Shown here: one piece after another, positions 34,745 through 44,024 of the stretch | How the letters are laid out: each line of letters starts with the position of its first letter | How positions within the stretch are numbered: position 1 is the first letter of the stretch | DNA from: Mycolicibacterium hodleri | Lineage (GTDB): Bacteria; Actinomycetota; Actinomycetes; Mycobacteriales; Mycobacteriaceae | Direction of reading: 5' to 3' | DNA length: 64,000 nucleotides | Assembly (NCBI RefSeq): GCF_006439015.1 | Contig: NZ_RCZG01000016.1 | Span: 1 to 64,000, forward strand | Made by a program: the position numbers and the translations under genes | The notes under the pieces: generated by a model | The model's input: the letters and a program-made list of their open reading frames with translations, nothing else | Told to the model about the DNA's origin: nothing | Databases searched by the model: none

Positions 34745-34791
34745 TAGCCCTAGTACCCAACCGCAGACGCATTTCTCATCGAGGAGACATC

Positions 34792-36627
34792 GTGAGCCAT
34801 TACAAGAGCAACGTCCGCGACCAGGTATTCAACCTGTTCGAGGTTTTCGGCGTCGACAAGGTTCTCGGCGAGGGTACATTCGCCGATCTCGACACCGACA
34901 CCGTCAGCGAGATGCTCGCGGAGATCAGCCGAATCGCCGAGGGACCGGTCGCGGATTCGTTCGCCGAGTCCGACCGCAACCCCCCGATCTTCGATCCCGA
35001 CGCCCACACCGTGACGTTGCCGGCCGCCTTCAAGAAGTCCGTGCGTGCCATTACGGACGGCGGCTGGGACAAGATCGGTATCAGCGAGGAACTCGGCGGC
35101 ATGCCGATGCCCCGCGCCCTGCAGTGGGCTCTGATGGAGCACGTACTGGGCGCGAACCCCGCCGTGTACATGTACTCCATGGGTGCCGGTTTCGCGGACA
35201 TCTTCTACCACCAGGCCACCGAAGAGCAGAAGAAGTGGGCCATCCTCGCTGCCGACCGCGGCTGGACCTCGACGATGGTGCTGACCGAGCCCGACGCGGG
35301 CTCCGACGTCGGCGCAGGCCGCACCAAGGCTGTCCAGCAGCCCGACGGCTCGTGGCACATCGACGGCGTCAAGCGCTTCATCACCTCCGGTGACGCCGAC
35401 GACCTCGGTGAGAACATCCTGCACCTGGTGCTTGCCCGCCCCGAGGGCGCCGGACCTGGCACCAAGGGCCTTTCGTTGTTCTTCGTGCCGAAGTACCACT
35501 TCGACTTCGAGACCGGTGAGCCCGGTGAGCGCAACGGTGTCTACGTCACCAACGTCGAGCACAAGATGGGCCTCAAGGTCTCCGCGACCTGCGAGCTGTC
35601 GCTCGGCCAGCACGGCACCCCCGCCGTCGGCTGGCTCGTCGGCGAGGTGCACAACGGCATCGCGCAAATGTTCGACGTCATCGAGCAGGCGCGAATGATG
35701 GTGGGCACCAAGGCCATCGCCACTCTGTCGACCGGTTACCTCAACGCCCTCGAATATGCCAAGACCCGCGTGCAGGGCGCCGATCTGACCCAGATGACCG
35801 ACAAGACCGCGCCGCGCGTGACCATCACGCACCACCCGGACGTCCGCCGGTCGCTGATGACGCAGAAGGCATACGCCGAGTCCCTCCGTGCGCTGTACCT
35901 GTACACCGCGACGTTCCAGGACGCCGAGGTCGCCAAGGCCGTACACGGAATCGAGCCCGAGCTCGCCAGCAAGGTCAACGACCTGCTGCTGCCGATCGTC
36001 AAGGGTGTCGGCTCGGAGCAGGCCTACGCCAAGCTGAACGAGAGCTTGCAGACCTTCGGTGGTTCCGGCTTCCTGCAGGACTACCCGGTCGAGCAGTACA
36101 TCCGGGACGCTAAGATCGACTCGCTGTACGAGGGCACCACCGCCATCCAGGCGCAGGACTTCTTCTTCCGGAAGATCGTCCGCGACAAGGGCGTTGCGTT
36201 GGGCTTCGTCGCAGGCGAGATCGAGTCGTTCATCAAGGACGAGGCAGGAAACGGGAGGCTCAAGGCCGAGCGCGCACTGCTGGCCAACGCGCTGGCAGAC
36301 GTCCAGGGCATGGCCGCCACGCTGACCGGTTACCTCATGTCGGCGCAGGAAGACTCCGCCAACATCTACAAGGTGGGGCTCGGTTCCGTGCGCTTCCTCA
36401 TGAGCGTCGGCGATCTGGTGCTCGGCTGGTTGCTGCAGAAGCAGGCCGCCGTGGCCATCGCCAAGCTCGACGAGGGTGTGACCGGCGCCGACAAGGCCTT
36501 CTACGAGGGCAAGATCGCCGTCGCCTCGTTCTTCGCGAAGAGCTTCCTGCCGCTGCTGACCAGCACGCGTCTGGTGCTCGACAACATCGACAACGAGATC
36601 ATGGAACTCGACGAGGCTTCGTTCTAA
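34792..36627 (+). CDS. fadE5: Acyl-CoA dehydrogenase FadE5
   Basis: A 611-aa flavoenzyme of the long acyl-CoA dehydrogenase type that introduces the first double bond in beta-oxidation of fatty acyl-CoAs. The FAD/substrate motifs TSTMVLTEPDAGSDVGAGRT and RFITSGDADDLGENI are present; the catalytic Glu is in SLYEGTTAIQAQD. The length equals that of mycobacterial FadE5. GTG 34792 follows GAGGAGACATC; the frame extends upstream to 34735 but that part overlaps the operator. It is followed by a strong terminator, so it is transcribed alone. Confidence 0.95.
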   Translation: MSHYKSNVRDQVFNLFEVFGVDKVLGEGTFADLDTDTVSEMLAEISRIAEGPVADSFAESDRNPPIFDPDAHTVTLPAAFKKSVRAITDGGWDKIGISEELGGMPMPRALQWALMEHVLGANPAVYMYSMGAGFADIFYHQATEEQKKWAILAADRGWTSTMVLTEPDAGSDVGAGRTKAVQQPDGSWHIDGVKRFITSGDADDLGENILHLVLARPEGAGPGTKGLSLFFVPKYHFDFETGEPGERNGVYVTNVEHKMGLKVSATCELSLGQHGTPAVGWLVGEVHNGIAQMFDVIEQARMMVGTKAIATLSTGYLNALEYAKTRVQGADLTQMTDKTAPRVTITHHPDVRRSLMTQKAYAESLRALYLYTATFQDAEVAKAVHGIEPELASKVNDLLLPIVKGVGSEQAYAKLNESLQTFGGSGFLQDYPVEQYIRDAKIDSLYEGTTAIQAQDFFFRKIVRDKGVALGFVAGEIESFIKDEAGNGRLKAERALLANALADVQGMAATLTGYLMSAQEDSANIYKVGLGSVRFLMSVGDLVLGWLLQKQAAVAIAKLDEGVTGADKAFYEGKIAVASFFAKSFLPLLTSTRLVLDNIDNEIMELDEASF

Positions 36628-36648
36628 GTCTCACCACTCGACGCTCTG

Positions 36649-36674
36649 GGCCCCCGCTTCGGCGGGGGCCTTTT
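36649..36674 (+). terminator. Intrinsic terminator of fadE5
   Basis: GGCCCCCGC (36649-36657), loop TTCG and GCGGGGGCC (36662-36670) form a perfect 9-bp stem, followed by TTTT. It lies 22 bases after the fadE5 stop. Confidence 0.93.
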
Positions 36675-36777
36675 GCGTTCATCCCGTCCGCCCGACACCG
36701 GTGGCCGGAGAACACTGGTGAGAAAATGGGGTGGATGCCTCATGCCTTGACCGGGCCGCCAGGTCGATGCTTTCGGC

Positions 36778-37545
36778 ATGACGATTTTCGAGAACCCGCG
36801 CGACGCGGCGCTGGAACTGCAGCGGAATCCCATCCTCTGGGCCGGTAGCGACGAGCGAGCCACCGGCTACGGAGTAATGGGCCTGCCGTTCGCCAGCGGG
36901 CACTACCTGGCCTTGCGGAACATGGCCGCGACGACGATCGGCCCCGGGTATCGAAGTGTCTGGCATCGCATGCCGAACGGCCAGTGGACCTTCATCTCCG
37001 ATGCGGCACCGGAACAGAGTTGTGCACGGTACTTCGCGTCGGATTCCGCTCAGACGCTGAACACCGAGATCGAAATCCATTGGGACGGACCAACCTCGTT
37101 TCGGGTGAGCGTGCCAGGCCTGCTCGAGTGGCGACTCGAACTGGCAGGCACGCCCGCCACGCTGTTGATGTCGGCGCTGGGTCGTCGACTGCCGGCGGCG
37201 GCCGGTCGCGGCGAGTCTCTCCGACGGATGATGGCCAGAACCGCCGGGCCGATGCTCGGGGCCGGGCGCATGGGGATGGCCGGAACCGCTCCCAACGGTC
37301 AGCGGTTCGCCGCGGCGCCCTGGATGATCTGGACGGTTTCACGCAGCACCGCGACCCTGCGTGGCGCCGACCTCGGCTCCCCCCTTCCCCTTCTTCGTCA
37401 AGCGCAGCTCGGCGACTTCTGGCTTCCCCAACGTGGGCTGTTCGCGCTGGCGAACGTCGCGTTCGAGAACTTCGATCCAGCAAGGCACCATCCGGTGCAC
37501 TACGGGTCAGAGATGAATTCTGTTGTTGGTCAACAGGATGGATAA
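36778..37545 (+). CDS. Conserved protein of unknown function
   Basis: A 255-aa soluble protein beginning MTIFENPRDAALELQRNPIL, with a mostly beta-rich first half (GHYLALRNMAATTIGPGYRS, HWDGPTSFRVSVPGLLEWRL) that looks like a lipocalin- or hydroxysteroid-binding-type barrel, and a basic helical segment ALGRRLPAAAGRGESLRRMM. No catalytic motif is evident. It lies 33-46 bases before the OsmC gene and probably shares its transcript. I do not recognise the family. Confidence 0.65.
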   Translation: MTIFENPRDAALELQRNPILWAGSDERATGYGVMGLPFASGHYLALRNMAATTIGPGYRSVWHRMPNGQWTFISDAAPEQSCARYFASDSAQTLNTEIEIHWDGPTSFRVSVPGLLEWRLELAGTPATLLMSALGRRLPAAAGRGESLRRMMARTAGPMLGAGRMGMAGTAPNGQRFAAAPWMIWTVSRSTATLRGADLGSPLPLLRQAQLGDFWLPQRGLFALANVAFENFDPARHHPVHYGSEMNSVVGQQDG

Positions 37546-37590
37546 CCGGATCCAAAAGGAAACCGGACACCAAGAGAAATGGAGAAGTTC

Positions 37591-38151
37591 ATGACGACAA
37601 TGCACACCCCGGTCGACAACGGCGTCAACGTCGAGGCCCTCGTGGGCGCTCGGGAGTCGTTCGCCGAGGCACCGGAGATGGCCGAGTTCCATTGGCGAGC
37701 AGCGGTTTCCTGGGTCAGCGGCACCCACAGCCGCTCGACGGTGGACACCTTCTACGGGTTCGGCAGCCATCACCACCACAAGACCACGTTCACATACGAC
37801 ATCGACCATCCGCTCGCGTTCGCCGCGCAGGACAACGGCATCAGCCCGGTCGAGTACGTCCTGGTGGCGTTGGGCGGCTGCCTCACCGCGGGCATCGCGT
37901 CGATCGCCCAACATCGCAGCATCAAGCTGCACTCGGTGCAGGCGACCGTCGAGGCCGATGAGGACCTTCGGGGAATCCTTGGTGCCGATCCCGACGTCCG
38001 CAACGGCTTCACGGGTGTCCGGGTGTGCTACCAGATCGACGCCGACGCCACTCCGGAGGAGATCAAAGCGCTTGTCGCCCAATCGCAGAAGCGCTCGGCG
38101 GTCTACGACATCCTGACCAACCCCACCGACGTCACCGTCGAAGTGGCCTGA
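37591..38151 (+). CDS. OsmC-family protein
   Basis: A 186-aa OsmC/Ohr-fold protein: HPLAFAAQDNGISPVEYVLV, then ALGGCLTAGIASIAQHRSIK with the first active Cys, and a DVRNGFTGVRVCYQID strand. The second conserved Cys of peroxide reductases is not in its usual place (KRSAVYDILTNP), so thiol-peroxidase activity is doubtful. ATG 37591 has GGAG six bases upstream; an ATG at 37579 is inside that site. It is followed 27 bases later by a flavoprotein gene in the same direction. Confidence 0.85.
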   Translation: MTTMHTPVDNGVNVEALVGARESFAEAPEMAEFHWRAAVSWVSGTHSRSTVDTFYGFGSHHHHKTTFTYDIDHPLAFAAQDNGISPVEYVLVALGGCLTAGIASIAQHRSIKLHSVQATVEADEDLRGILGADPDVRNGFTGVRVCYQIDADATPEEIKALVAQSQKRSAVYDILTNPTDVTVEVA

Positions 38152-38178
38152 CCAGGCGATGAGACAGAGGGGCCGATC

Positions 38179-39411
38179 ATGCTGAAGACAACCGCCCTGG
38201 TGGTGGGCGCCGGACATAGCGGCCTAGCCATGAGCCGCTGCCTCGCCGACCGTTCGATCGACCACGTGGTCCTCGAACGCGGCGAGGTAGCGGACTCGTG
38301 GCGCACCATGCGGTGGGACTCGATGCGGTTGCTGACCCCCAACTGGATGGCCCGGTTGCCGGGGCACTCCTACCGCGGCGATGACCCCGACGGCTATCTC
38401 GCGGCATCCGAAGTAGTGCACTTCATCGAGCGCTACGCCAAGGAGACCGCGGCGCCCGTCCGCGCGAACACCACCGTGACGTCGGTGCGACAGACCGACA
38501 GCGGGTTCGTGGTGCAGACCGATCAGGATGCGTGGCATGCGCGGTCGGTCGTGTTGGCGTCGGGTGCCAACGCCGTCGCCAATGTTCCTGCGCTGCAATC
38601 CGGTGTACCCGCGGGCATCACCTCGCTCACCCCGGCGGATTACCGCAACCCGGACGAGGTACCCGACGGTGGGGTTCTCGTCGTCGGCGCCTCGGCGAGC
38701 GGTATTCAGATCGCCGCGGAACTGCACCGAGCTGGAAGGGACGTCACCGTCGCCGTTGGGGAGCACGTCCGCATGCCGCGCACCTATCGCGGCAAGGACA
38801 TCCTGTGGTGGATGGACGCCGCGGGGTTGTTCGACGAGCGCTACGACCAGACGCCTGATCTCGTCCGGTCCCGCAGACTTCCGTCGATGCAGCTCGTCGG
38901 ATCATCCGAGCGGGTGACCATCGACCTCAATTCGCTGATCGGATTGGGCATCCAACTCGTTGGGCGATTGGCCGGAATCCGTGACGGGATCGCTCAATTC
39001 TCCGGCTCGTTGCCGAACATGTTCGCGTTGGCAGACCAGAAGCTCGGACGTCTGCTCGACACGATTGACGCATGGGCGTTCACGACCGGTTTCGACGGTG
39101 GTGATCCGCCAAGACGTTTCGCCCCCACGGCGGTTCCGGCCACCGTCCCCTTGACGATGGACCTCAATTCCGGTGCCATCCGTACGATCATCTGGGCCAC
39201 CGGATTCCGGCCAGACATGTCCTGGCTCGACGTTCCGGTCTTCGACCAGAAGGGTCAGATCCGCCATGACGGCGGCGCGACCGCCACCCCCGGCCTCTAC
39301 CTGATGGGGATGCCATTCATGCGGCGCCGCAAATCGAGCTTCATCGACGGCGCAGCTGCCGATGCGGCAGATCTGAGCGGCCACCTAGCCCACTACCTCG
39401 ATGCGAACTAA
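38179..39411 (+). CDS. Flavin-containing monooxygenase-like oxidoreductase
   Basis: A 410-aa FAD/NAD(P) protein with two dinucleotide motifs: ALVVGAGHSGLAMSRCL at the N terminus for FAD and VLVVGASASGIQIAAEL near residue 170 for NADPH. The C-terminal TIIWATGFRPDMSWL is the ATGY-like segment of class B flavin monooxygenases. These insert oxygen into carbonyl, amine or sulfur groups. It is part of a run from 36778 to 42257 with an OsmC protein, a second flavoprotein and an MFS exporter. Confidence 0.87.
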   Translation: MLKTTALVVGAGHSGLAMSRCLADRSIDHVVLERGEVADSWRTMRWDSMRLLTPNWMARLPGHSYRGDDPDGYLAASEVVHFIERYAKETAAPVRANTTVTSVRQTDSGFVVQTDQDAWHARSVVLASGANAVANVPALQSGVPAGITSLTPADYRNPDEVPDGGVLVVGASASGIQIAAELHRAGRDVTVAVGEHVRMPRTYRGKDILWWMDAAGLFDERYDQTPDLVRSRRLPSMQLVGSSERVTIDLNSLIGLGIQLVGRLAGIRDGIAQFSGSLPNMFALADQKLGRLLDTIDAWAFTTGFDGGDPPRRFAPTAVPATVPLTMDLNSGAIRTIIWATGFRPDMSWLDVPVFDQKGQIRHDGGATATPGLYLMGMPFMRRRKSSFIDGAAADAADLSGHLAHYLDAN

Positions 39412-39421
39412 GGAACATCAC

Positions 39422-40591
39422 ATGGACTACGAAGACTACGACGCGATCATCGTCGGCGGCCGCTGTGCAGGCGCGGCGACCGCGATGCTGCTCGCCCGCG
39501 GCGGCATGCGCGTGCTCGTCGTCGAGGCGACCCGGCCCGGCACCGACACGCTGTCAACGCACGCCCTCATGCGGGGTGGCGTCCTCCAACTGCACCGCTG
39601 GGGTCTGCTCGACGCCGTCGTCGCCGCCGGGACTCCGGCCATCCTTTCGACCGAGTTCGAGTACGGCGACGAGATCGAGAAGGTCGACATCCGTTCCAGC
39701 GGAAGCATTTCCGCGCTACGTGCACCACGTCGAACAGTCCTCGACCCGCTACTGCTCGGAGCGGCCCACGATGCAGGCGCCGAGATTCGCATGCAGGCAC
39801 GCGTGGTAGGTGTGGTTCGCGAGGGTGACAGGGTGTGCGGCGTCGAGGGCGTCGACCGTGGCGCCGGTACTCGCTTTCGCGCCATCGCACCGCTGGTCAT
39901 CGGCGCCGACGGACGGAACTCGACGATAGCCCGAGCCGTCGACGCCCCCTATCGACGTCGCGGCAGCGCTTCTGGCGCGATCGTCTATGGCTACTTCGCC
40001 GAACTCCCAGACGATCGCTACCACTGGGCGTATCGCCCGGGGGTGACCGCGGGCGTGGTCCCCACCAGCGACGGGTTGGCATGCGTACGGGCGGGCACCG
40101 CCAGCGACAGGTTCGCCCAACAACGGTCCGCTGGCCTCGACGCCACCTTTCGATCGCTGCTCGCCGAGGCCACCCCGCAGGTGGCGCGGTCGATCGGCGC
40201 CGCGCCACCCGTCGGCACGCTGCGCGCCTACCCGGGCCAGCCCGGCTGGATCCGCGCCGCAGCGGGCCCGGGCTGGGCGCTGGTCGGCGACGCCGCCTAT
40301 TTCAAGGACCCCATCACCGCGCACGGCATCACCGACGCGCTGCGCGACGCGGACCTGCTCGCTCGCGCGGTACTCGAGGCACCGCGCTCGTGGGGATCCC
40401 AGCTCGATGCCATCACCGATTACGAGCACACGCGTGATCGACTCTCCGAGCCTCTGTTCGACATCACCGAGCGCATCGCGAGCTACCGCTGGGACCTGGC
40501 CGAGCTGCGCGCGCATCTTCGGGACCTGAGTCAGGCCATGCGACCCGAAGTCGACGCACTGCTCGAGCTGGACCAAGAGCCCGCCGCGTGA
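39422..40591 (+). CDS. FAD-dependent oxidoreductase (hydroxylase/GGR-like)
   Basis: A 389-aa flavoprotein of the p-hydroxybenzoate hydroxylase/geranylgeranyl reductase fold: N-terminal DAIIVGGRCAGAATAMLLAR, the middle IGADGRNSTIARAV (DG motif) and GDAAYFKDPITAHGITDALR (GD motif) for FAD. The substrate could be an aromatic or isoprenoid compound. The ATG at 39422 follows AAGGAACATC, 11 bases after the preceding flavoprotein, and the MFS transporter starts 13 bases after its end. Confidence 0.87.
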   Translation: MDYEDYDAIIVGGRCAGAATAMLLARGGMRVLVVEATRPGTDTLSTHALMRGGVLQLHRWGLLDAVVAAGTPAILSTEFEYGDEIEKVDIRSSGSISALRAPRRTVLDPLLLGAAHDAGAEIRMQARVVGVVREGDRVCGVEGVDRGAGTRFRAIAPLVIGADGRNSTIARAVDAPYRRRGSASGAIVYGYFAELPDDRYHWAYRPGVTAGVVPTSDGLACVRAGTASDRFAQQRSAGLDATFRSLLAEATPQVARSIGAAPPVGTLRAYPGQPGWIRAAAGPGWALVGDAAYFKDPITAHGITDALRDADLLARAVLEAPRSWGSQLDAITDYEHTRDRLSEPLFDITERIASYRWDLAELRAHLRDLSQAMRPEVDALLELDQEPAA

Positions 40592-40604
40592 ACGGGTGCC
40601 GTCG

Positions 40605-41888
40605 ATGACTCTGTCCCGAGCTAATCGACAGCGCGCGCTCGTCGCGCTTGTCGAAGTGTTGGGCCTCAGTGTTTGGTTTTCGGCGACCGCGGTGGTGCCC
40701 AGTCTGCGCGCGGAATGGGGCATCAGCTCGGCGGCTGCGGTGTGGCTGACCGCCTCGGTGCAGATCGGGTTCGTCGTCGGGGCGGTCGCCTCGGCTGTAC
40801 TCAACCTCGCCGATCGCACCCCGCCACGATTGTTGCTCGCCGCGAGCGCGCTGTGCGCCGCAACGTGCACGGCGGTACTGGCACTGTTCGCCAACGGTCT
40901 CGCTGCGGCAGTCCCGTTGAGATTCCTCACCGGGACGTTCCTCGCCGGCGTGTATCCGGTGGGGATGAAGCTCGCGGCGTCGTGGTCGCGACCCGTCGAC
41001 CGTGGCCGAACATTCGGGATTCTGCTGGGTGCCCTCACCATTGGCTCCGCACTGCCGCATCTCATCAGCGGGCTCGGACAGTTGCCGTGGCGCACTGTGA
41101 TGCTCGCGGCCGCGGCGTTGACCGCAGTCGCTGCGATCGTCGCCGTCACCCTGATTCGGCCGGGCCCGCAGCTGGAGATCGGGGCGATCACCCCTCATCC
41201 GCGCCATGCGATGGCGATCTTCGTCCACCGCGGACCCCGATTGGTGAGCCTCGGCTACTTCGGGCACATGTGGGAGCTCTACGCCCTGTGGACCTGGCTG
41301 GCGATGTTCGTCGCCGCCGGCCGCGCCCAACGGGGCGACACGGCCGCCCCCTCGACCGGACTGATCGTGTTCGTCGCGATCGGAGTCGCCGGTGCAGCCG
41401 GATGCCTTCTGGGCGGGTGGGCATCGGATTATTTCGGGCGCCCGCCTGCCGCGATCGCCGCACTGGTGATCAGCGGGGCGTGCTGCGCGGCATCACCGGT
41501 CTTCTTCGCCGCTCCGACGGCCGTTCTCACCGTCTTTCTGTTGGTGTGGGGTGCCGCCGTCATCGCCGACTCGGGCGTCTTCTCCACCTCACTCAGCGAG
41601 ACGACAGACCCGCGATACGTCGGCACCGCGCTCACCGCGCAGCCCGCCGTGGGCTTCCTAGTGACGGTCGTGACCATCCAACTGGTCCCGCTCGTCGCCG
41701 GCCTCATCGGTTGGCAGTACGCATTCCTGCTACTGACAACCGGCCCCCTGATCGGCGCCGCGGCGATGTGCGTCCTGCGCGCCGCAGAGCACCAACCACA
41801 CCCCTCGAAGGAGAGCCATGAACAGGAATTCAACGCGCACGAGCCCATTCGTCGGTCAGACGGCGGAACTCTCGCGCACCGTCGATGA
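40605..41888 (+). CDS. MFS transporter
   Basis: A 427-aa major-facilitator protein with 12 predicted spans. The first-span region LGLSVWFSATAVVPSLRAEW and GFVVGAVASAVLNLADRTPP (loop 2-3 pattern) are typical of small-molecule transporters. Basic and acidic loops at PRPV-DRGRTFG follow. A GTG at 40596 is an alternative start. The last 24 codons overlap the MaoC gene in another frame, so stop loss or tight coupling is likely. With two flavoproteins upstream it may export or import their substrate or product. Confidence 0.87.
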   Translation: MTLSRANRQRALVALVEVLGLSVWFSATAVVPSLRAEWGISSAAAVWLTASVQIGFVVGAVASAVLNLADRTPPRLLLAASALCAATCTAVLALFANGLAAAVPLRFLTGTFLAGVYPVGMKLAASWSRPVDRGRTFGILLGALTIGSALPHLISGLGQLPWRTVMLAAAALTAVAAIVAVTLIRPGPQLEIGAITPHPRHAMAIFVHRGPRLVSLGYFGHMWELYALWTWLAMFVAAGRAQRGDTAAPSTGLIVFVAIGVAGAAGCLLGGWASDYFGRPPAAIAALVISGACCAASPVFFAAPTAVLTVFLLVWGAAVIADSGVFSTSLSETTDPRYVGTALTAQPAVGFLVTVVTIQLVPLVAGLIGWQYAFLLLTTGPLIGAAAMCVLRAAEHQPHPSKESHEQEFNAHEPIRRSDGGTLAHRR

Positions 41889-42257
41889 CAAGGACATCGC
41901 AGTGTTCACCGAGATCAGTGGAGACCGGAATCCCCTGCACTATGACCACGCCGCGGCCAAGGCCTCGAGATTCGGGGAGATCGTCGTGCAGGGCGGCATC
42001 ACCAGCGCGATCCTCAACGCCGTGGTTGCGGAAAGGCTTCCGGGCCCTGGCACGGTATTCCTCCAAGTGAGCTGGGCGTTCAAAGCCCCCGTGCGCCCAG
42101 GAGACACCATCACCGGGCGCGTCGAGGTGACGGCGACGCGTAAAGACAAGCCGATCACCGACTTCTGAACACCGTGACTCGTGATGACGGAACGGTCGTA
42201 CTCGATGGAACAGCGGTCTGCTACACCATGGATCTGATGAGCCAAGACGTGCAATGA
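41818..42257 (+). pseudogene. MaoC-like hydratase, frameshifted near its end
   Basis: From ATG 41818 the frame encodes an R-specific hydratase-like hot-dog protein with the catalytic D-x4-H of ISGDRNPLHYDHAAAKAS and FGEIVVQGGITSAILNA, but it stops at 42166 after KPITDF. A neighbouring frame, entered at about 42162, continues the family with TVTRDDGTVVLDGTAVCYT to a stop at 42255-42257. A one-base change near CGACTTCTG thus removes the last two strands. The active-site half is intact, so some function cannot be excluded. Confidence 0.75.
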
Positions 42258-42307
42258 CATCCGGGCTTTAGAGCAGAGACCCTCCCATTGGGGTAGAGAA
42301 TGACGGG

Positions 42308-43897
42308 GTGCACCCGAACACCATTCCGAGCCTGGGACCGGGTCCCCGCAGAGCTGAGTTGCTGGCCGCGGTGTCGCTGGCAATCGACCTGGGTCTGGGT
42401 CAGCCGATGGAACACATGCTTCGGTCGTCGCTGATCGCGAGTCGCATCGCCGACCGCATGGGCCTCGACGCACAGCAACGGGCGACGATGTACTACGCCA
42501 ACCTGGTGGGGTGGATTGGTTGTCATGCCGACTCCCACGAACTCTGGGAGCTATTCGGCGACGACATCGCTTGGCGTGCAGACACTTACGCAGTGGACAT
42601 GGCGGGGCTGCCGTTTCTGCGTTTGATGATGAGCCACACGGCACGGGATCTGCCGGGCTGGGCACACGGTATCCGTTCGGCGGCCTTTCTGCTCACCGCG
42701 CGGGGTCAGATCGCCAGACTGATCCATTCGCATTGCAGCTCCGCGGGAGTACTTTCCGATCGGATGGGCCTGAACAATCGAGTCGGAGAGGCGCTGGGCT
42801 TCGTCTTCGAGCGCTGGGACGGGCAAGGACTGCCGAACGGTGCTCGGGGAGAAGACATCCCGGTCGAGGTCCAAATCGTCCACGTCGCGGACGTCATCGA
42901 GGTTCATTTGCGCGCGGGTGGCGTCGAACACGTGGTCGACGTCGTCCGGTCCCGGCGTGGCACTCAGTTCAGCCCCACCGTGGTGGAGGTTTTCGAGAGT
43001 GACGCGGACGCGATCGTGGATGGGTTGCTCGACATGGATGTCTGGACCGCCTCGTTGGCGCAGGCACCAGATCGGGACCAGTCCCTGAGCGATGGCGAAC
43101 TCGACGAGATACTCAGGGCAATGGGTGATTTCGTCGATCTCAAGTGTCCATTCACCTTTGGACATTCACGTGGCGTGGCTGACCTGGTCGCCGGGGCAGC
43201 GCGACACCTGGGCATGTCGGCTACGGACATCGAATCCCTCTACCGGGCGGGCCTCGTTCACGGGATCGGAAGAATGGGCGTGTCCAACAAGATCTGGGAG
43301 AAGAAGGGACCCTTGAGCACGGCTGAATGGGAGCGGGTCCAGATGTATCCGTATCTCAGCGGCCGGATTTTGAGCCGGGTCAGCGGCCTGGAATCAGTGG
43401 TGTCTCTGGCCACCAAGCACAGGGAGAGGATTGACGGGTCCGGCTTTCCCCGGGGGATCGCCGGCACCGAGTTGACCCCGCAGGACCGGTTGCTCGCCGC
43501 CGCGGTAGCCTATCGCCGACTGCTCGAGCCTCGTCCACATCGGCCGGCTTTGGACTCAAGCGGCGCAGCCGATCAGGTGCGTCGCGAGGCGCGCGCCGGA
43601 CGCCTCGACGCCGAGGCGGTGGAAGCCGTCTTGGCGGCAGCGGGGCACCGGGTGGCTCGGCGAACGCCCTGGCCGGCCGGGCTCACCAACCGCGAGGTGG
43701 AGGTCCTGCGGCTGATCGCGCAAGGACGATCGAACCGCGAAATCGCCGCCGAGCTGTACATCGCAGAGAAGACGGCGGGCAATCACGTCGAGCGCGTGTA
43801 CTCCAAGCTGGGCGTCAAGAATCGCACGCAGGCCAGTCTCGCAGCGATCGACCGCGGTCTGACCGGCTTCCCGTTCGATGCGTCCACGCGATCATGA
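42308..43897 (+). CDS. Tandem HD-GYP-like regulator with LuxR DNA-binding end
   Basis: A 529-aa protein with two HD-GYP-like domains and a C-terminal LuxR helix-turn-helix (LTNREVEVLRLIAQGRSNRE, then EKTAGNHVERVYSKLGVKN). The first domain keeps FERWDGQGLPNG and VQIVHVADVIEVH; the second has HSRGVADLVAGAA, HGIGRMGVSNKIWEKKG and RERIDGSGFPRG. The metal-binding HD pair reads HG in the second domain and GYP reads GLP or GFP, so cyclic-di-GMP hydrolysis is unlikely, and ligand sensing is more probable. Start GTG 42308. It stands alone and may regulate its neighbours. Confidence 0.85.
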   Translation: MHPNTIPSLGPGPRRAELLAAVSLAIDLGLGQPMEHMLRSSLIASRIADRMGLDAQQRATMYYANLVGWIGCHADSHELWELFGDDIAWRADTYAVDMAGLPFLRLMMSHTARDLPGWAHGIRSAAFLLTARGQIARLIHSHCSSAGVLSDRMGLNNRVGEALGFVFERWDGQGLPNGARGEDIPVEVQIVHVADVIEVHLRAGGVEHVVDVVRSRRGTQFSPTVVEVFESDADAIVDGLLDMDVWTASLAQAPDRDQSLSDGELDEILRAMGDFVDLKCPFTFGHSRGVADLVAGAARHLGMSATDIESLYRAGLVHGIGRMGVSNKIWEKKGPLSTAEWERVQMYPYLSGRILSRVSGLESVVSLATKHRERIDGSGFPRGIAGTELTPQDRLLAAAVAYRRLLEPRPHRPALDSSGAADQVRREARAGRLDAEAVEAVLAAAGHRVARRTPWPAGLTNREVEVLRLIAQGRSNREIAAELYIAEKTAGNHVERVYSKLGVKNRTQASLAAIDRGLTGFPFDASTRS

Positions 43898-44024
43898 GGT
43901 AGGACGGATGCTGCCGATGAACCGGCGATTAGCGGCTGCTGCGCACGCCTTGTAGAGCGGCCTGCCAACCGGCTTCATGCCGGGTTGAAAGCTGGCGTAC
44001 AGATTCGTTGGACACCATGGGACG

